From Actinomycetes bacterium (GTDB lineage: Bacteria; Actinomycetota; Actinomycetes; Jiangellales; Jiangellaceae), in assembly GCA_021793295.1 (NCBI GenBank), contig JAJYTA010000034.1:1-32507 (forward strand): a stretch of 32,507 nucleotides of DNA, given 5' to 3'. Position 1 is the first letter of the stretch; every line of letters begins with the position of its first letter. Positions 1 through 7,187 of this stretch are shown here, piece by piece. A program made the translations under genes and the position numbers. The notes beneath the pieces were generated by a model. It ran no database searches and was not told the DNA's origin. It was given only the letters and a program-made list of their open reading frames with translations.

Positions 1-228
1 TTCGTCCTGGATCGGGTCGGCGACGGCCAGCGACAACACGTCTTCGAGTCCGAGCAGGCGCCGCACGATCACCACCCGACTGGCCCACGGACAAGCCAGA
101 CTCACCACCAGGCGGTATCGGCCCGGCTCCACCGGCCAGCCGGAACTACCGTCAGCAGTGATCCGCGCATCGAACCGGCTCGGCGCCCGCTGGAACTCAC
201 CTGATTCGTCGATGGTCAACTTCGTCAT
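1..228 (-). CDS. Glutathionyl-hydroquinone reductase-like protein (GST family), N-terminal part
   Basis: This is the first 76 codons of a gene that runs off the left edge. The ATG at 228 opens a frame reading MTKLTIDESGEFQRAPSRF and then a stretch containing SLACPWASRVVIVRRLLGLED. The CPWA motif followed by a helix and GLED is the active-site start of the Omega/Xi-class glutathione S-transferase fold found in glutathionyl-hydroquinone reductases (YqjG/ECM4 type). In that family the cysteine carries out thiol-dependent reduction. Actinobacteria usually make mycothiol rather than glutathione, so the thiol partner here is unknown. The C-terminal helical domain is outside the window. No strong ribosome-binding site is visible before the ATG. 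Confidence 0.8.
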   Translation of the reverse strand, partial: MTKLTIDESGEFQRAPSRFDARITADGSSGWPVEPGRYRLVVSLACPWASRVVIVRRLLGLEDVLSLAVADPIQDE

Positions 229-278
229 ACGACGACGCTACCCACAGGTCGCGCGGCGCAGTACCGCCCGGGCGACCC

Positions 279-902
279 TCAGGCGCCGGCGGCGCGCGCC
301 TTGCGGCGGGCGGCGAGTTGATCGCCGGGATGCTCGGCCGGCGGCTCGCCCGGACGCTCGGCCGGCAGTTCGTGCAGGCTGCCTTGGATCTCGCGCCACA
401 CCCGGCCGACGGCGATACCGAACACGCCCTGACCGCCCTGGACGAGATCGACGACCTCGTCGGCCGAGGTGCATTCGTACACACTGGCGCCGTCGCTCAT
501 CAGGGTGATACCGGCCAGTTCCTCCACCCCGCGATCGCGCAGATGCTGCACCGCCTGGCGGATCTGCTGGAGCGAGACGCCGGTGTCGAGCAGGCGCTTC
601 ACGATCTTCAACACCAGGATGTCGCGGAAGGAGTACAGTCGCTGGCTGCCCGACCCCGACGCATTACGCACGGTCGGCTCGACCAGGCCGGTCCTGGCCC
701 AGTAATCGAGCTGACGGTAGGTGATGCCGGCGGCATTGCACGCGGTCGGGCCGCGGTATCCCACGTCTTCGGGGACGGTGTCGACGACCCCTTCGAACAA
801 GAGGCCTTGCCGGGCCAGGCGATCGGCGGCGCCACTGCCGGCACGAGCCGAGTGACCGGAACCGCCCGCCGTACCTGTCCCGGATGTACTGTCTGCGCTC
901 AC
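279..902 (-). CDS. resR: MerR-family regulator, Rv1830/ResR-like
   Basis: DNA-binding regulator of about 207 aa. The winged-helix MerR domain includes the segment GITYRQLDYWARTGLVEP, followed by SFRDILVLKIVKRLLDTGVSLQQIRQAV, a dimerisation helix and a C-terminal sensor-like part (SDGASVYECTSADEVVDLV). Gene order (garA, ftsR, bifunctional nuclease, this gene) matches M. tuberculosis Rv1827-Rv1830, where Rv1830 is called resR and linked to growth and antibiotic tolerance. A longer frame begins with GTG at 995, but a promoter (TTGACC, 17 nt, TAACGT) lies inside and just upstream of that extension. The GTG at 902 has a GAAGGGG ribosome-binding site 5 nt upstream, so I place the start there. No small-molecule ligand can be inferred. 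Confidence 0.88.
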   Translation of the reverse strand: MSADSTSGTGTAGGSGHSARAGSGAADRLARQGLLFEGVVDTVPEDVGYRGPTACNAAGITYRQLDYWARTGLVEPTVRNASGSGSQRLYSFRDILVLKIVKRLLDTGVSLQQIRQAVQHLRDRGVEELAGITLMSDGASVYECTSADEVVDLVQGGQGVFGIAVGRVWREIQGSLHELPAERPGEPPAEHPGDQLAARRKARAAGA

Positions 903-982
903 GCCGACCCCTTCATCGTCGATCTCTGGCGTCCCGCCGTGGCGGCGTACGTGCCTCGATAACCACGAGTGTGACAACAGTG

Positions 983-1011
983 ACGTTAGGCCCACCCCCG
1001 TCGGGGGTCAA
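983..1011 (-). promoter_or_regulatory. Promoter of the resR-like gene with a palindrome in the spacer
   Basis: On the minus strand the -35 is TTGACC (1006-1011), the spacer is 17 nt and the -10 is TAACGT (983-988). The 15-bp palindrome at 994-1008 (arms ACCCCCG and CGGGGGT around one base) fills most of the spacer. MerR proteins typically bind palindromes between -35 and -10, so autoregulation is a natural inference. The promoter also argues for the GTG start at 902. Confidence 0.65.
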
Positions 1012-1069
1012 CGCAACACGCGGCAAGTCTCAAGCTCGACTTCAGCTCTAGACGATCACGCCGCGGTGA

Positions 1070-1558
1070 TCAGCTGAAATCCTCCGGCGTCACCTGTTCG
1101 AGGAACTCGCGGAACCGAGCCACTTCGTCCTCGTCCTCCTCCTCTTCGGTGTCGAACTCGGCCATCACCACTCCGGCCTCGTCGAGCAACGGATCGGAGG
1201 CGAAGATGGGCGTGCCGGTCCGCAGCGCCAAGGCAATGGAGTCCGACGGGCGCGAGCTCACTTCGAGTCCACCGGACAGCACCAACTCGGCGTAGTAGGT
1301 GTTGTCGCGAACCTCGGTGATGCGGACCTGCTCGATGGTGACGCCGATGGCGTCAAGGACATCCTTGAACAGGTCATGCGTCATCGGACGCGGCGGCACG
1401 ACGCCCTGCTGAGCGAAGGCGATGGCGGTGGCTTCGACCGCGCCGATGTAGATGGGCAGGTAGCGCTGCCCGCCCACCTCGCGCAGGAGGACGATCGGCT
1501 GGTTGGAGGGCATCTCTACTCGTACACCCACGACGTCAAGCTCATGCACGTGTTCCAC
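1070..1558 (-). CDS. Bifunctional nuclease (BFN/DUF151) family protein
   Basis: A 162-aa protein of the DUF151 family, orthologous by context to Rv1829. Family signatures are visible: LREVGGQRYLPIYIG, then GVVPPRPMTHDLFKDVL, then SSRPSDSIALALRTGTPIF. The C-terminus is a very acidic stretch (EEEEDEDE) and ends LEQVTPEDFS. Plant relatives were reported to have RNase and DNase activity, but the bacterial role is not settled. The start at GTG 1558 has GCGGGGG just upstream. An alternative is GTG 1549, giving a product that begins VHELDVVGVRV and aligns from its first residue with Rv1829; a TAGTGT -10-like hexamer lies exactly 7 nt before it, which would make the mRNA leaderless. Confidence 0.9.
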   Translation of the reverse strand: MEHVHELDVVGVRVEMPSNQPIVLLREVGGQRYLPIYIGAVEATAIAFAQQGVVPPRPMTHDLFKDVLDAIGVTIEQVRITEVRDNTYYAELVLSGGLEVSSRPSDSIALALRTGTPIFASDPLLDEAGVVMAEFDTEEEEDEDEVARFREFLEQVTPEDFS

Positions 1559-1655
1559 ACTACCCCCGCGTGCGCCTGTGAACGAGAGACTCGGGCGGGG
1601 TCGATTCGGCGAAACTGCTCAGCCGACGGCGCGGCGGCGCGTCAATGGGACGGTC

Positions 1656-2399
1656 TCAGGGTGAGCCGATACGCCGAACGCCGGCCTCGACCAGGGCCGC
1701 GTGCAACCGCATCGTCAGCCGCGCCACCTGCCCGGCAGTCTCCTCGGCACGGGCCCGCGAATCGGTGCCGCGCTGTTTCAACAGCGGCGCGACGACCTGC
1801 CCGACGAGGTCGACTTCGCGTTCGGCAGCGGTACGCACCGCTCGCAAGTGCCGCGGTTGCAGGCCGTACTCCGCCAGTTCGCCCACGGTGCGCGCCACGA
1901 ACAGAGCCTCGGCGTCGTAGGTGTTCTTGCGCAGCGGCGTGACCAGCCCGTAGGACTCGAGCTCGTCGAGCAACTCCGCGCTGATCGCAGCCGCTTCGAT
2001 CAACGACGCGCGCGACAGCAGCACCTCGTTCGCGTCGGCCTTCTTCGGTGCGGCCACCGTGTACGGCGTGACCGTGCCGCCATCGGTCACCAGCTCCATG
2101 CCGCGGTCGAGCTGCTCGAGCTGTTCCTTGATCACGCGCAGCGGCAGATAGTGGTCGCGCTGCACCGTGAGGATGTAGCGCAGCCGCGCGACGTCGTCGT
2201 CGGTGAACCGCCGATACCCCGACGGCGACCGCTGCGGCTCCACCAGCCCCTCGGTCTCGAGGAAGCGGATCTTGGAGATGCTGACGTCGGGGAAATCGGG
2301 ACGCAGCTGGCCCAGCACCTCGCCGATACTCATCGTCTGCGGTGCCCGCAGCCCGGTGGCTGCGGGCTCGCCGGAGGCGCGAGCGTCAGGCAATCCCAT
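1656..2399 (-). CDS. ftsR: MerR-family cell-division regulator FtsR
   Basis: A 247-aa orthologue of Rv1828 and of C. glutamicum FtsR, the activator of ftsZ expression. The MerR winged helix spans about residues 23-95: MSIGEVLGQLRPDFPD, then SKIRFLETEGLVEPQR, SGYRRFTDDDVARL and RDHYLPLRVIKEQLEQLD. A second conserved helical domain (LLDELESYGLVTP and GLQPRHLRAVRTAAERE) forms the C-terminal half, as in Rv1828. The residues before MSIGEV are variable in this family, so the start could be ATG 2333 instead of ATG 2399. It lies 75 bp downstream of garA and probably shares its transcript, although a repeat and hairpin sit between the two genes. Confidence 0.92.
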   Translation of the reverse strand: MGLPDARASGEPAATGLRAPQTMSIGEVLGQLRPDFPDVSISKIRFLETEGLVEPQRSPSGYRRFTDDDVARLRYILTVQRDHYLPLRVIKEQLEQLDRGMELVTDGGTVTPYTVAAPKKADANEVLLSRASLIEAAAISAELLDELESYGLVTPLRKNTYDAEALFVARTVGELAEYGLQPRHLRAVRTAAEREVDLVGQVVAPLLKQRGTDSRARAEETAGQVARLTMRLHAALVEAGVRRIGSP

Positions 2400-2405
2400 T
2401 CTCGG

Positions 2406-2470
2406 CCTCAGCGTTGGAGCGTGCTTCGGGCACGCTTGTCCCGCCCTCAGCGTTGGAGCGTGCTTCGGGC
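2406..2470. repeat. 26-bp direct repeat with one hairpin copy between garA and ftsR
   Basis: Two identical 26-bp units lie at 2406-2431 and 2445-2470, 39 bp apart start to start. In the first copy AGCGTGC, TTCGG and GCACGCT make a perfect 7-bp hairpin; the second copy lacks the downstream arm. The repeat fills nearly all of the garA-ftsR gap. It could act as an RNA structure that adjusts ftsR expression, or it could be a neutral duplication. Confidence 0.75.
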
Positions 2471-2474
2471 GGCC

Positions 2475-3011
2475 TCACCTCGGCCCGCCCCCGAATCCCA
2501 GCTGGCTTGAGTAGTAGACCAGTCGGTACTTGCCGATCTGGACTTCGTCGCCGTTGTTGAGCGCGACTTCGTCGATCCGGTCGCGGTTGACGTAGGTGCC
2601 GTTCAAGCTGCCGACATCGGCCACGACGAATCCGTTGGCCTGCCTGCGGAACTCCGCGTGGCGGCGCGAGACGGTCACGTCGTCGAGGAAGATGTCGGAC
2701 TCGGGGTGTCGCCCAGCGCTCACCACGTCGGTGTCCAGCAGGAAGCGACTACCGGCGTTGGGGCCACGCAGCACCACGAGCAGGGCACTGCCGGCGGGCA
2801 GCGCGTCGACGGCAGCCTGATCGGCGGTCGCGAGATCGCCGCCGTCTTCGCGCTCGGCGCGTTCGGGCTCTTCGCGGACCATCGCCATGGTGCTCGTCGC
2901 GTCGCCAGCGGGTTCCGCGGGCGCGGCGGCGGTGACCAGCGCTGTTCCGCATTGGGAGCAGAATTTCGCATCGGTCGGGTTGTGGTGACCGCACTGAGTG
3001 CAGAACGGCAT
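2475..3011 (-). CDS. garA: FHA-domain metabolic regulator GarA/OdhI with N-terminal zinc ribbon
   Basis: A 178-aa FHA protein. The FHA domain (about residues 90-165) is almost identical to GarA/OdhI: LPAGSALLV, GPNAGSRFLLD, SAGRHPESDIFLDDVTVSRRHAEF, and VGSLNGTYVNR. The phosphothreonine-binding Arg, Ser, Arg-His and Asn residues are all present. Unlike mycobacterial GarA, the N-terminus is a four-cysteine zinc ribbon (C4-x2-C7 and C18-x2-C21), and no ETTS kinase-target motif is seen; TSTM near residue 39 is a possible substitute. GarA/OdhI inhibits 2-oxoglutarate dehydrogenase and glutamate dehydrogenase and activates glutamate synthase. ATG 3011 was chosen over ATG 3017 because the GGGAGG site lies 8 nt before it rather than 2. 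Confidence 0.92.
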   Translation of the reverse strand: MPFCTQCGHHNPTDAKFCSQCGTALVTAAAPAEPAGDATSTMAMVREEPERAEREDGGDLATADQAAVDALPAGSALLVVLRGPNAGSRFLLDTDVVSAGRHPESDIFLDDVTVSRRHAEFRRQANGFVVADVGSLNGTYVNRDRIDEVALNNGDEVQIGKYRLVYYSSQLGFGGGPR

Positions 3012-3019
3012 CGGCATGG

Positions 3020-3141
3020 CCTCCCGCCACGGCTGCCCGTGGCTCGAGTCGTCGGCGTTCTCGAGAGTCGTGGCGACCCTCGACCTTCGCCTGAGAGTTT
3101 ACGGATGCTGGCAACCTAGGGCCGGTGCGGTAGCGGGTCAA
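3020..3141 (-). promoter_or_regulatory. garA promoter and structured leader
   Basis: On the minus strand: -35 TTGACC (3136-3141), 17-nt spacer, -10 TAGGTT (3113-3118). This predicts a leader of roughly 95 nt. The leader holds two strong hairpins: 3062-3082 (CGAG-a-GTCG pairing with CGAC-c-CTCG) and 3027-3042 (CCACGG/CCGTGG). The second ends one nucleotide before the GGGAGG ribosome-binding site at 3020-3025. garA can therefore be transcribed independently of gcvH, and its translation may be sensitive to leader structure. Confidence 0.6.
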
Positions 3142-3182
3142 CCGCGTCAAATCACCGGCACGACCGACCGTTTACACGGCAC

Positions 3183-3569
3183 TCACCCCTCGACCTGGGA
3201 CCGGTACTCGTCGGCGGTCAGGAGCTGCTCCAGAGCGGACTCGTCAGCGGGAACCACCTCGAACATCCAGCCGGCGCCGTACGGGTCGGCGTTGACCTGC
3301 TCCGGCGCGGCATCGAGCTCGTCGTTGCGAGCGACCACGGACCCGGTGACGGGCGCGTAGAGCTCACTGACGCTCTTGGTGGATTCGAGCTCGCCGCAGA
3401 CGTCGCCGGCGGTGAGCTCGTCACCGACGGCCGGAAGCTGCACATACACGATGTCGCCCAACTGCTCCTGAGCGAAGTTCGTGATGCCGATGCGGACGCT
3501 GCCTTCCTCCTCGCCGGGGTTGCGCACCCACTCGTGTTCCGGGGTGTACCTCAGGTCGTCGGGATACAA
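3183..3569 (-). CDS. gcvH: Glycine cleavage system H protein
   Basis: A 128-aa lipoyl carrier protein. It shuttles the aminomethyl group between the P, T and L proteins of the glycine cleavage system. The N-terminus LYPDDLRYTPEHEWV and the lipoylation motif GELESTKSVSELYAPV are typical; the modified lysine is K65. The C-terminus DPYGAGWMFEV is also conserved. A frame from GTG 3587 exists, but the TTG at 3569 is preceded at exactly 8 nt by GGAGGAGG (3578-3585), and this start matches the usual family N-terminus. The other gcv genes are not in this window; placement beside garA is the standard actinobacterial arrangement. Confidence 0.95.
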   Translation of the reverse strand: MYPDDLRYTPEHEWVRNPGEEEGSVRIGITNFAQEQLGDIVYVQLPAVGDELTAGDVCGELESTKSVSELYAPVTGSVVARNDELDAAPEQVNADPYGAGWMFEVVPADESALEQLLTADEYRSQVEG

Positions 3570-3648
3570 CGGATCTGCCTCCTCCACGGCGCGCGTGGCC
3601 GGTCCGGGTGAATCAGGTGAGATTCAGCTCGTTCGGGTGGATTGCCGG

Positions 3649-4467
3649 TCAATCGTCCTCGTCCTCCGGCGCCGGGTGAGCGTACTGAGGCTCCTCCGGC
3701 TCATGCAACACGTCGATGGTCAGCTCGTTGTACTCGGTGACCGTCGCGTCAGCGTTTTGATCCTCGATACTCGCCACCACCCCCTGGGTGAACGACATGG
3801 CGCCGGACAGCACGCCGGGGTCACCGATGGCCACGATGGTGTACGGCGGCTCCACTTTCTCACCGCCGATGATCATCGCGCCGTCCTCAGGTCCGAGGAA
3901 ATATGTGTCAAGAACCACACGAACCGCGGAGTCGTTGCCCTCTCCGGTGATCTGGATGGCTTCGGCGCCCGCGTCGCGCAGCTCCAAGATCGCCCGGTAC
4001 ATGAGCACCGAACTCACCCGTCGATCGGGATCGGTGATGGTCATGATGATACCGGGGCCGGTCGCCGGGGCGGTTCCGGCCAGGATGCCGGTGGTGCGGG
4101 CACGTTCCTGGGCCTGCGCCAGCGCCTCGGCCTCGGTGTTGGCGCCACTGACGAGGTCGCGTCGGTCGGCTTCGAGCTCGGCGACCTGGTCGTCCAACCG
4201 CTCGGACTGGCGCCGCAGCCCGTCGAGGATCTGAACGAGATCGTCACGACGCGCATTGGCCAGGGCGTCGTCCTGGTCGACGCGGACCTGCACCACAGCC
4301 GCGAACCCCAGCAGCCCCACCAACAGGCCGACGCCGATGTGCCCGGCGTCAGGTCGTTTGCTCAGCGCCCGCCACAGCCGCCGCAACCCCGAGGGCGCAG
4401 CCGGAGTGAAGCGGCGCGACTGACCACCCGACGTGGTGTCGGCCCGGGGCTCGCTCGGTTCAGGCAT
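3649..4467 (-). CDS. DUF881 membrane-anchored coiled-coil protein (second copy)
   Basis: A 272-aa DUF881 protein (Rv1823/Rv1825 type). It has a short cytoplasmic N-terminus, one membrane span near residues 43-60 (HIGVGLLVGLLGFAAVVQV), a coiled coil at about 64-122, and the DUF881 domain with TGPGIIMTITDPD, ELRDAGAEAIQITGEGND and PPYTIVAIGDPGVL. The C-terminus is acidic (HPAPEDEDD). DUF881 proteins accompany the small basic protein across Actinobacteria and Firmicutes and are thought to be linked to cell envelope or division, without a proven activity. A longer frame reaches 4668, but its first 67 residues are the shadow of the upstream gene; ATG 4467 overlaps that gene's stop by 8 nt. Confidence 0.92.
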   Translation of the reverse strand: MPEPSEPRADTTSGGQSRRFTPAAPSGLRRLWRALSKRPDAGHIGVGLLVGLLGFAAVVQVRVDQDDALANARRDDLVQILDGLRRQSERLDDQVAELEADRRDLVSGANTEAEALAQAQERARTTGILAGTAPATGPGIIMTITDPDRRVSSVLMYRAILELRDAGAEAIQITGEGNDSAVRVVLDTYFLGPEDGAMIIGGEKVEPPYTIVAIGDPGVLSGAMSFTQGVVASIEDQNADATVTEYNELTIDVLHEPEEPQYAHPAPEDEDD

Positions 4468-4792
4468 GGAACACGTGCCGCCTGATGGTCGCGACGTTGG
4501 TGAAGATGCGGATGCCGAGCACGACGATGACCGCGGTGGACAGCTGCGAGCCGACGCCGAGCTGGTCGCCCAGGAACACGATGAACGCGGCGATGAGGAC
4601 GTTGGCGATGAAGGACACCACGAAGACCTTGTCGTTGAAGATGCCCTCCATGACCGCGCGCACCCCACCGAAGACGGCGTCGAGCGCCGCGACGATGGCG
4701 ATGGGTAGGTACGGCTGAAGCTCGAGCGGGACAGACACGTCGAAGATGAAGCCCGCCAGCACGCCCAGCACCAGCCCGAGGAGCGGAATCAC
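4460..4792 (-). CDS. sbp: Small basic protein (Sbp, DUF1290)
   Basis: A 110-aa integral membrane protein, with hydrophobic segments at the N-terminus (IPLLGLVLGVLAGFIFDV), the middle (YLPIAIVAALDAVFGGVRAVMEG) and the C-terminal half (IANVLIAAFIVFLGDQLGVG, then AVIVVLGIRIFTNVATIRRH). This matches the DUF1290 family, orthologous to Rv1824 and Bacillus Sbp, which lies near ftsZ genes in Firmicutes. The exact function is unknown. The start is a GTG that overlaps the stop of the upstream DUF881 gene (GTGA), and the end overlaps the next gene by 8 nt, so all three are translationally linked. Confidence 0.93.
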   Translation of the reverse strand: MIPLLGLVLGVLAGFIFDVSVPLELQPYLPIAIVAALDAVFGGVRAVMEGIFNDKVFVVSFIANVLIAAFIVFLGDQLGVGSQLSTAVIVVLGIRIFTNVATIRRHVFHA

Positions 4793-5640
4793 CTGGCCTC
4801 CCCCGGCTGTGCGTGGAGCAGTGACGTATTACCTGCTGGGATTTCCAACGACTCCTCGGAACGGACGTCGAACTGCAAATCGAAGTGGCGGAGCCACTGC
4901 CCACCGGGACCGTCACCGAACTCGCTGGGCAACGACCGTGTGTCGCCGATCGCGGTGACCTCGAAGGGTGATTGAGTCGGACGGTAGTTGATCTTCACGA
5001 TGTTGTCGACCTGTCGAATGGCGGTCAGGCTGGTGATGCGCTGACCATTGATACTGATGGCTTCGGCCCCGGCCGCCCACAGCCCGTTGACGACCTGCTG
5101 GAGATCGATGTCTTGGACGGCGGCGAGTTCCGGATTGTCGAAGCTCTCGGGGTCGGCGTCGTCGATGGTGATGACGACCCCCGGTCCGGTCACCGCGATG
5201 CTGCCGGCCCGGGCCTGGAGTTGCTCCACCTCGGCGCGCAATTGTCGGCCTGCCGCGGAGTTCTCCAGCAGCGACGCCTCGAGCCCGCTGATCTCGGACT
5301 CCAAAGTCTCGACGTTGTCCTGCAACCGGCTGACCCGCTCGTCCTCGGCCCGGATCCGGTCGATCAGGCCCTGCCGCTCCGACGACACCACAGCGGCGTT
5401 GTTCTGCACTTGCAAGGCGGCGATCGTCAGCAGCAGACCAAGCGCGGCAGCGCCGACGATGAGAATCGGCGAGAAGCGCCGCCGGCCCGCGGCTGACGTG
5501 TCGACTCCAGCCGCCCGCTCGCGAGCGGCGACTTCCTCGTAACCCGGTTCCAAGGGCTTGGCGAACAAGTCATTGAGCAGCGACATCGACTCGTCCGGCC
5601 GCTGCGGCGGACGAGCTCGAGGATGCTGCAGAGTCACCAC
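4789..5640 (-). CDS. DUF881 membrane-anchored coiled-coil protein (first copy)
   Basis: A DUF881 protein of up to 283 aa, paralogous to the copy at 3649-4467. One membrane span (SPILIVGAAALGLLLTIAAL) follows a charged N-terminus. A long coiled coil comes next (SERQGLIDRIRAEDERVSRL onward), then the DUF881 domain with VTGPGVVITIDDAD, LWAAGAEAISINGQRI and PFEVTAIGDTRSL. The start may be GTG 5640 or ATG 5586 (MSLLNDLFAKPLEPGYEE). A TAGGGT hexamer just before 5640 could be a -10 for a leaderless transcript beginning at the second GTG codon (5637). By position it is the Rv1825/Rv1823-type partner, with sbp in between. Confidence 0.9.
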   Translation of the reverse strand: MVTLQHPRARPPQRPDESMSLLNDLFAKPLEPGYEEVAARERAAGVDTSAAGRRRFSPILIVGAAALGLLLTIAALQVQNNAAVVSSERQGLIDRIRAEDERVSRLQDNVETLESEISGLEASLLENSAAGRQLRAEVEQLQARAGSIAVTGPGVVITIDDADPESFDNPELAAVQDIDLQQVVNGLWAAGAEAISINGQRITSLTAIRQVDNIVKINYRPTQSPFEVTAIGDTRSLPSEFGDGPGGQWLRHFDLQFDVRSEESLEIPAGNTSLLHAQPGEAR

Positions 5641-5703
5641 AACCCTATGCTCGCACGACCGATCGGCTCGGCGGTGCAGACCACTCCCACTGTGGCCACG
5701 TTG

Positions 5704-6291
5704 TCATCCGCTCGTCCCAGCAAGGCGCCGCGCCTGCATCACGTAGAGTGCAGCGGCCCACCAGTACAACGTCACGCCCCAGATGGCGAAGGCCCAGCCG
5801 AACACGCGAGCCAGCATCGCCACGGTGCCGTCGGCATCGCCCCACAGCAGCAGCGGGAACGCATAGAGCAAGCAGAACGTCGCGGACTTGCCCAGGAAAT
5901 GCACCGGGAGCCCGGTGATGCCGTGGCGGGCCTTCACCACCGCGACGACGCCCAGCATGACGACGTCTCGGGCGACCAGCAAGATCGCGAACCACAGCGG
6001 GATGATCTCGCGCAGTGTCAGCGCGACGATCGTGGTGAGGATGTAGAGCCGGTCGGCGAGTGGGTCGAGCAACTGGCCCACCCGGCTGATCTGGTTCCAA
6101 CGCCGGGCGAGCTTGCCGTCGAGGTAGTCGGTGAAGCCCGACACGGCCAGGACCACGATCGCCAACGTGTCAGCTTCCCGGACGAGCACGAGCCACAGGA
6201 ACAGCGGCACGCCCAGCAGCCGGAGGAACGACAAGATGTTCGGGACGGTGAATACCCGGTCGGTCTGCACCGCCGTCTCTTCTACGTCCAC
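5704..6291 (-). CDS. CDP-alcohol phosphatidyltransferase (PgsA-like)
   Basis: A 195-aa integral membrane enzyme with the full CDP-alcohol phosphotransferase signature: D-G-x2-A-R-x8-G-x3-D-x3-D, seen as DYLDGKLARRWNQISRVG followed by QLLDPLADR. It transfers a phosphatidyl group from CDP-diacylglycerol to an alcohol. By context it corresponds to Rv1822 (pgsA2), annotated as a phosphatidylglycerophosphate or cardiolipin-type synthase, so the acceptor is uncertain. About six membrane segments follow from VPNILSFLRLLGVPLFLWLV onward. I chose GTG 6291 because a GGAGGG site lies 6 nt upstream; a frame from 6354 adds 21 residues with no conserved content. Confidence 0.9.
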   Translation of the reverse strand: MDVEETAVQTDRVFTVPNILSFLRLLGVPLFLWLVLVREADTLAIVVLAVSGFTDYLDGKLARRWNQISRVGQLLDPLADRLYILTTIVALTLREIIPLWFAILLVARDVVMLGVVAVVKARHGITGLPVHFLGKSATFCLLYAFPLLLWGDADGTVAMLARVFGWAFAIWGVTLYWWAAALYVMQARRLAGTSG

Positions 6292-6499
6292 AACCCGCCC
6301 TCCGGTGATTCCGCTGTTCGCCCCCGCATGTTCGAACCAAGGTACCCGGTTCACACTCCGGCTCCGTGCCGGAGTACGCCGTCCGCGGGCTGAGAAACCA
6401 CGAAGAAAGTGCGGAGCAAGGACCTCCGGTCAGGATCGGCCACGCGATCCACACGAGCGGATCGCCGCACTGGTTGACGCACTACGGGGGTAAGCGACG

Positions 6500-7135
6500 G
6501 TGCCAGTATCGAATGAATGGCTGATCTTTCTCGGAACGGCCACGGTGTTCGCCTTCACTCCGGGGCCGGCGATGATGTACGTCCTTGCACGAAGTGTGCA
6601 CGATGGACGGCGGGTCGGCATCGAGTCAGCTCTGGGTAACGCGATCGGAACCCTCGCCCATGTCCTTGCCGCGGCGGTGGGGTTGTCGACCCTGCTGGCA
6701 ACATCGCCGGTCGCGTTCGCCGCGCTCACCTACGCCGGGGCGGCGTATCTGGTCGTCCTGGGCGTGCAGGCGCTCCGGACCTGCCGTGGAGTCGAGCAGG
6801 CGCTCACCGGGGGCACCGCGAGCGCGCCGAGCGGCTTCGCTGGATCCCCGTTGGTTCAGGGCATCATGGTGGAGACACTCAACCCGAAGACGGCGCTGTA
6901 CTTCATGGCGCTGCTGCCCCACTTCGTCCACCCTGATCGCGCCGCTCCCGCGGCGGTACTCAGCATGCTCGGCCTGGTGGTCGTCGTCGTAGCGCTCACC
7001 GCGGACGTGATCGTGGCGCTGGCCGCGTCCCGGTTCCGCGTCCGGCTCGCGACGAATGTTCGCTGGCAGGTCGGTCAACGTGCCGGCAGCGGCCTCGTAC
7101 TGATCGGTTTGGGCACGTTCGTGGCGGTGGCATGA
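6500..7135 (+). CDS. LysE/RhtB-family amino-acid exporter
   Basis: A 211-aa membrane protein of the LysE/RhtB efflux family. Family marks are the N-terminal [14 protein letters not shown], the motif [23 protein letters not shown], and [26 protein letters not shown]. These transporters export amino acids or related small molecules. About six membrane segments are visible. The start is GTG 6500 after a GGGGG stretch. It is divergent from the phosphatidyltransferase gene and stands at the left border of the accessory region. No regulator is adjacent, so the substrate cannot be guessed. Confidence 0.9.
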   Translation: MPVSNEWLIFLGTATVFAFTPGPAMMYVLARSVHDGRRVGIESALGNAIGTLAHVLAAAVGLSTLLATSPVAFAALTYAGAAYLVVLGVQALRTCRGVEQALTGGTASAPSGFAGSPLVQGIMVETLNPKTALYFMALLPHFVHPDRAAPAAVLSMLGLVVVVVALTADVIVALAASRFRVRLATNVRWQVGQRAGSGLVLIGLGTFVAVA

Positions 7136-7187
7136 ACGCGGGGTCCGGGCTCGGAATGCGACTGCTGCGCACGTGGTTGGCTCTGGC

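Noticed and set aside
3012-3182. Glycine riboswitch before garA
   Set aside because: Only AAACTCTCAGGC and part of the next bases fit the aptamer. The GGGAGAG partner and the first half are missing, and the promoter lies where they should be.
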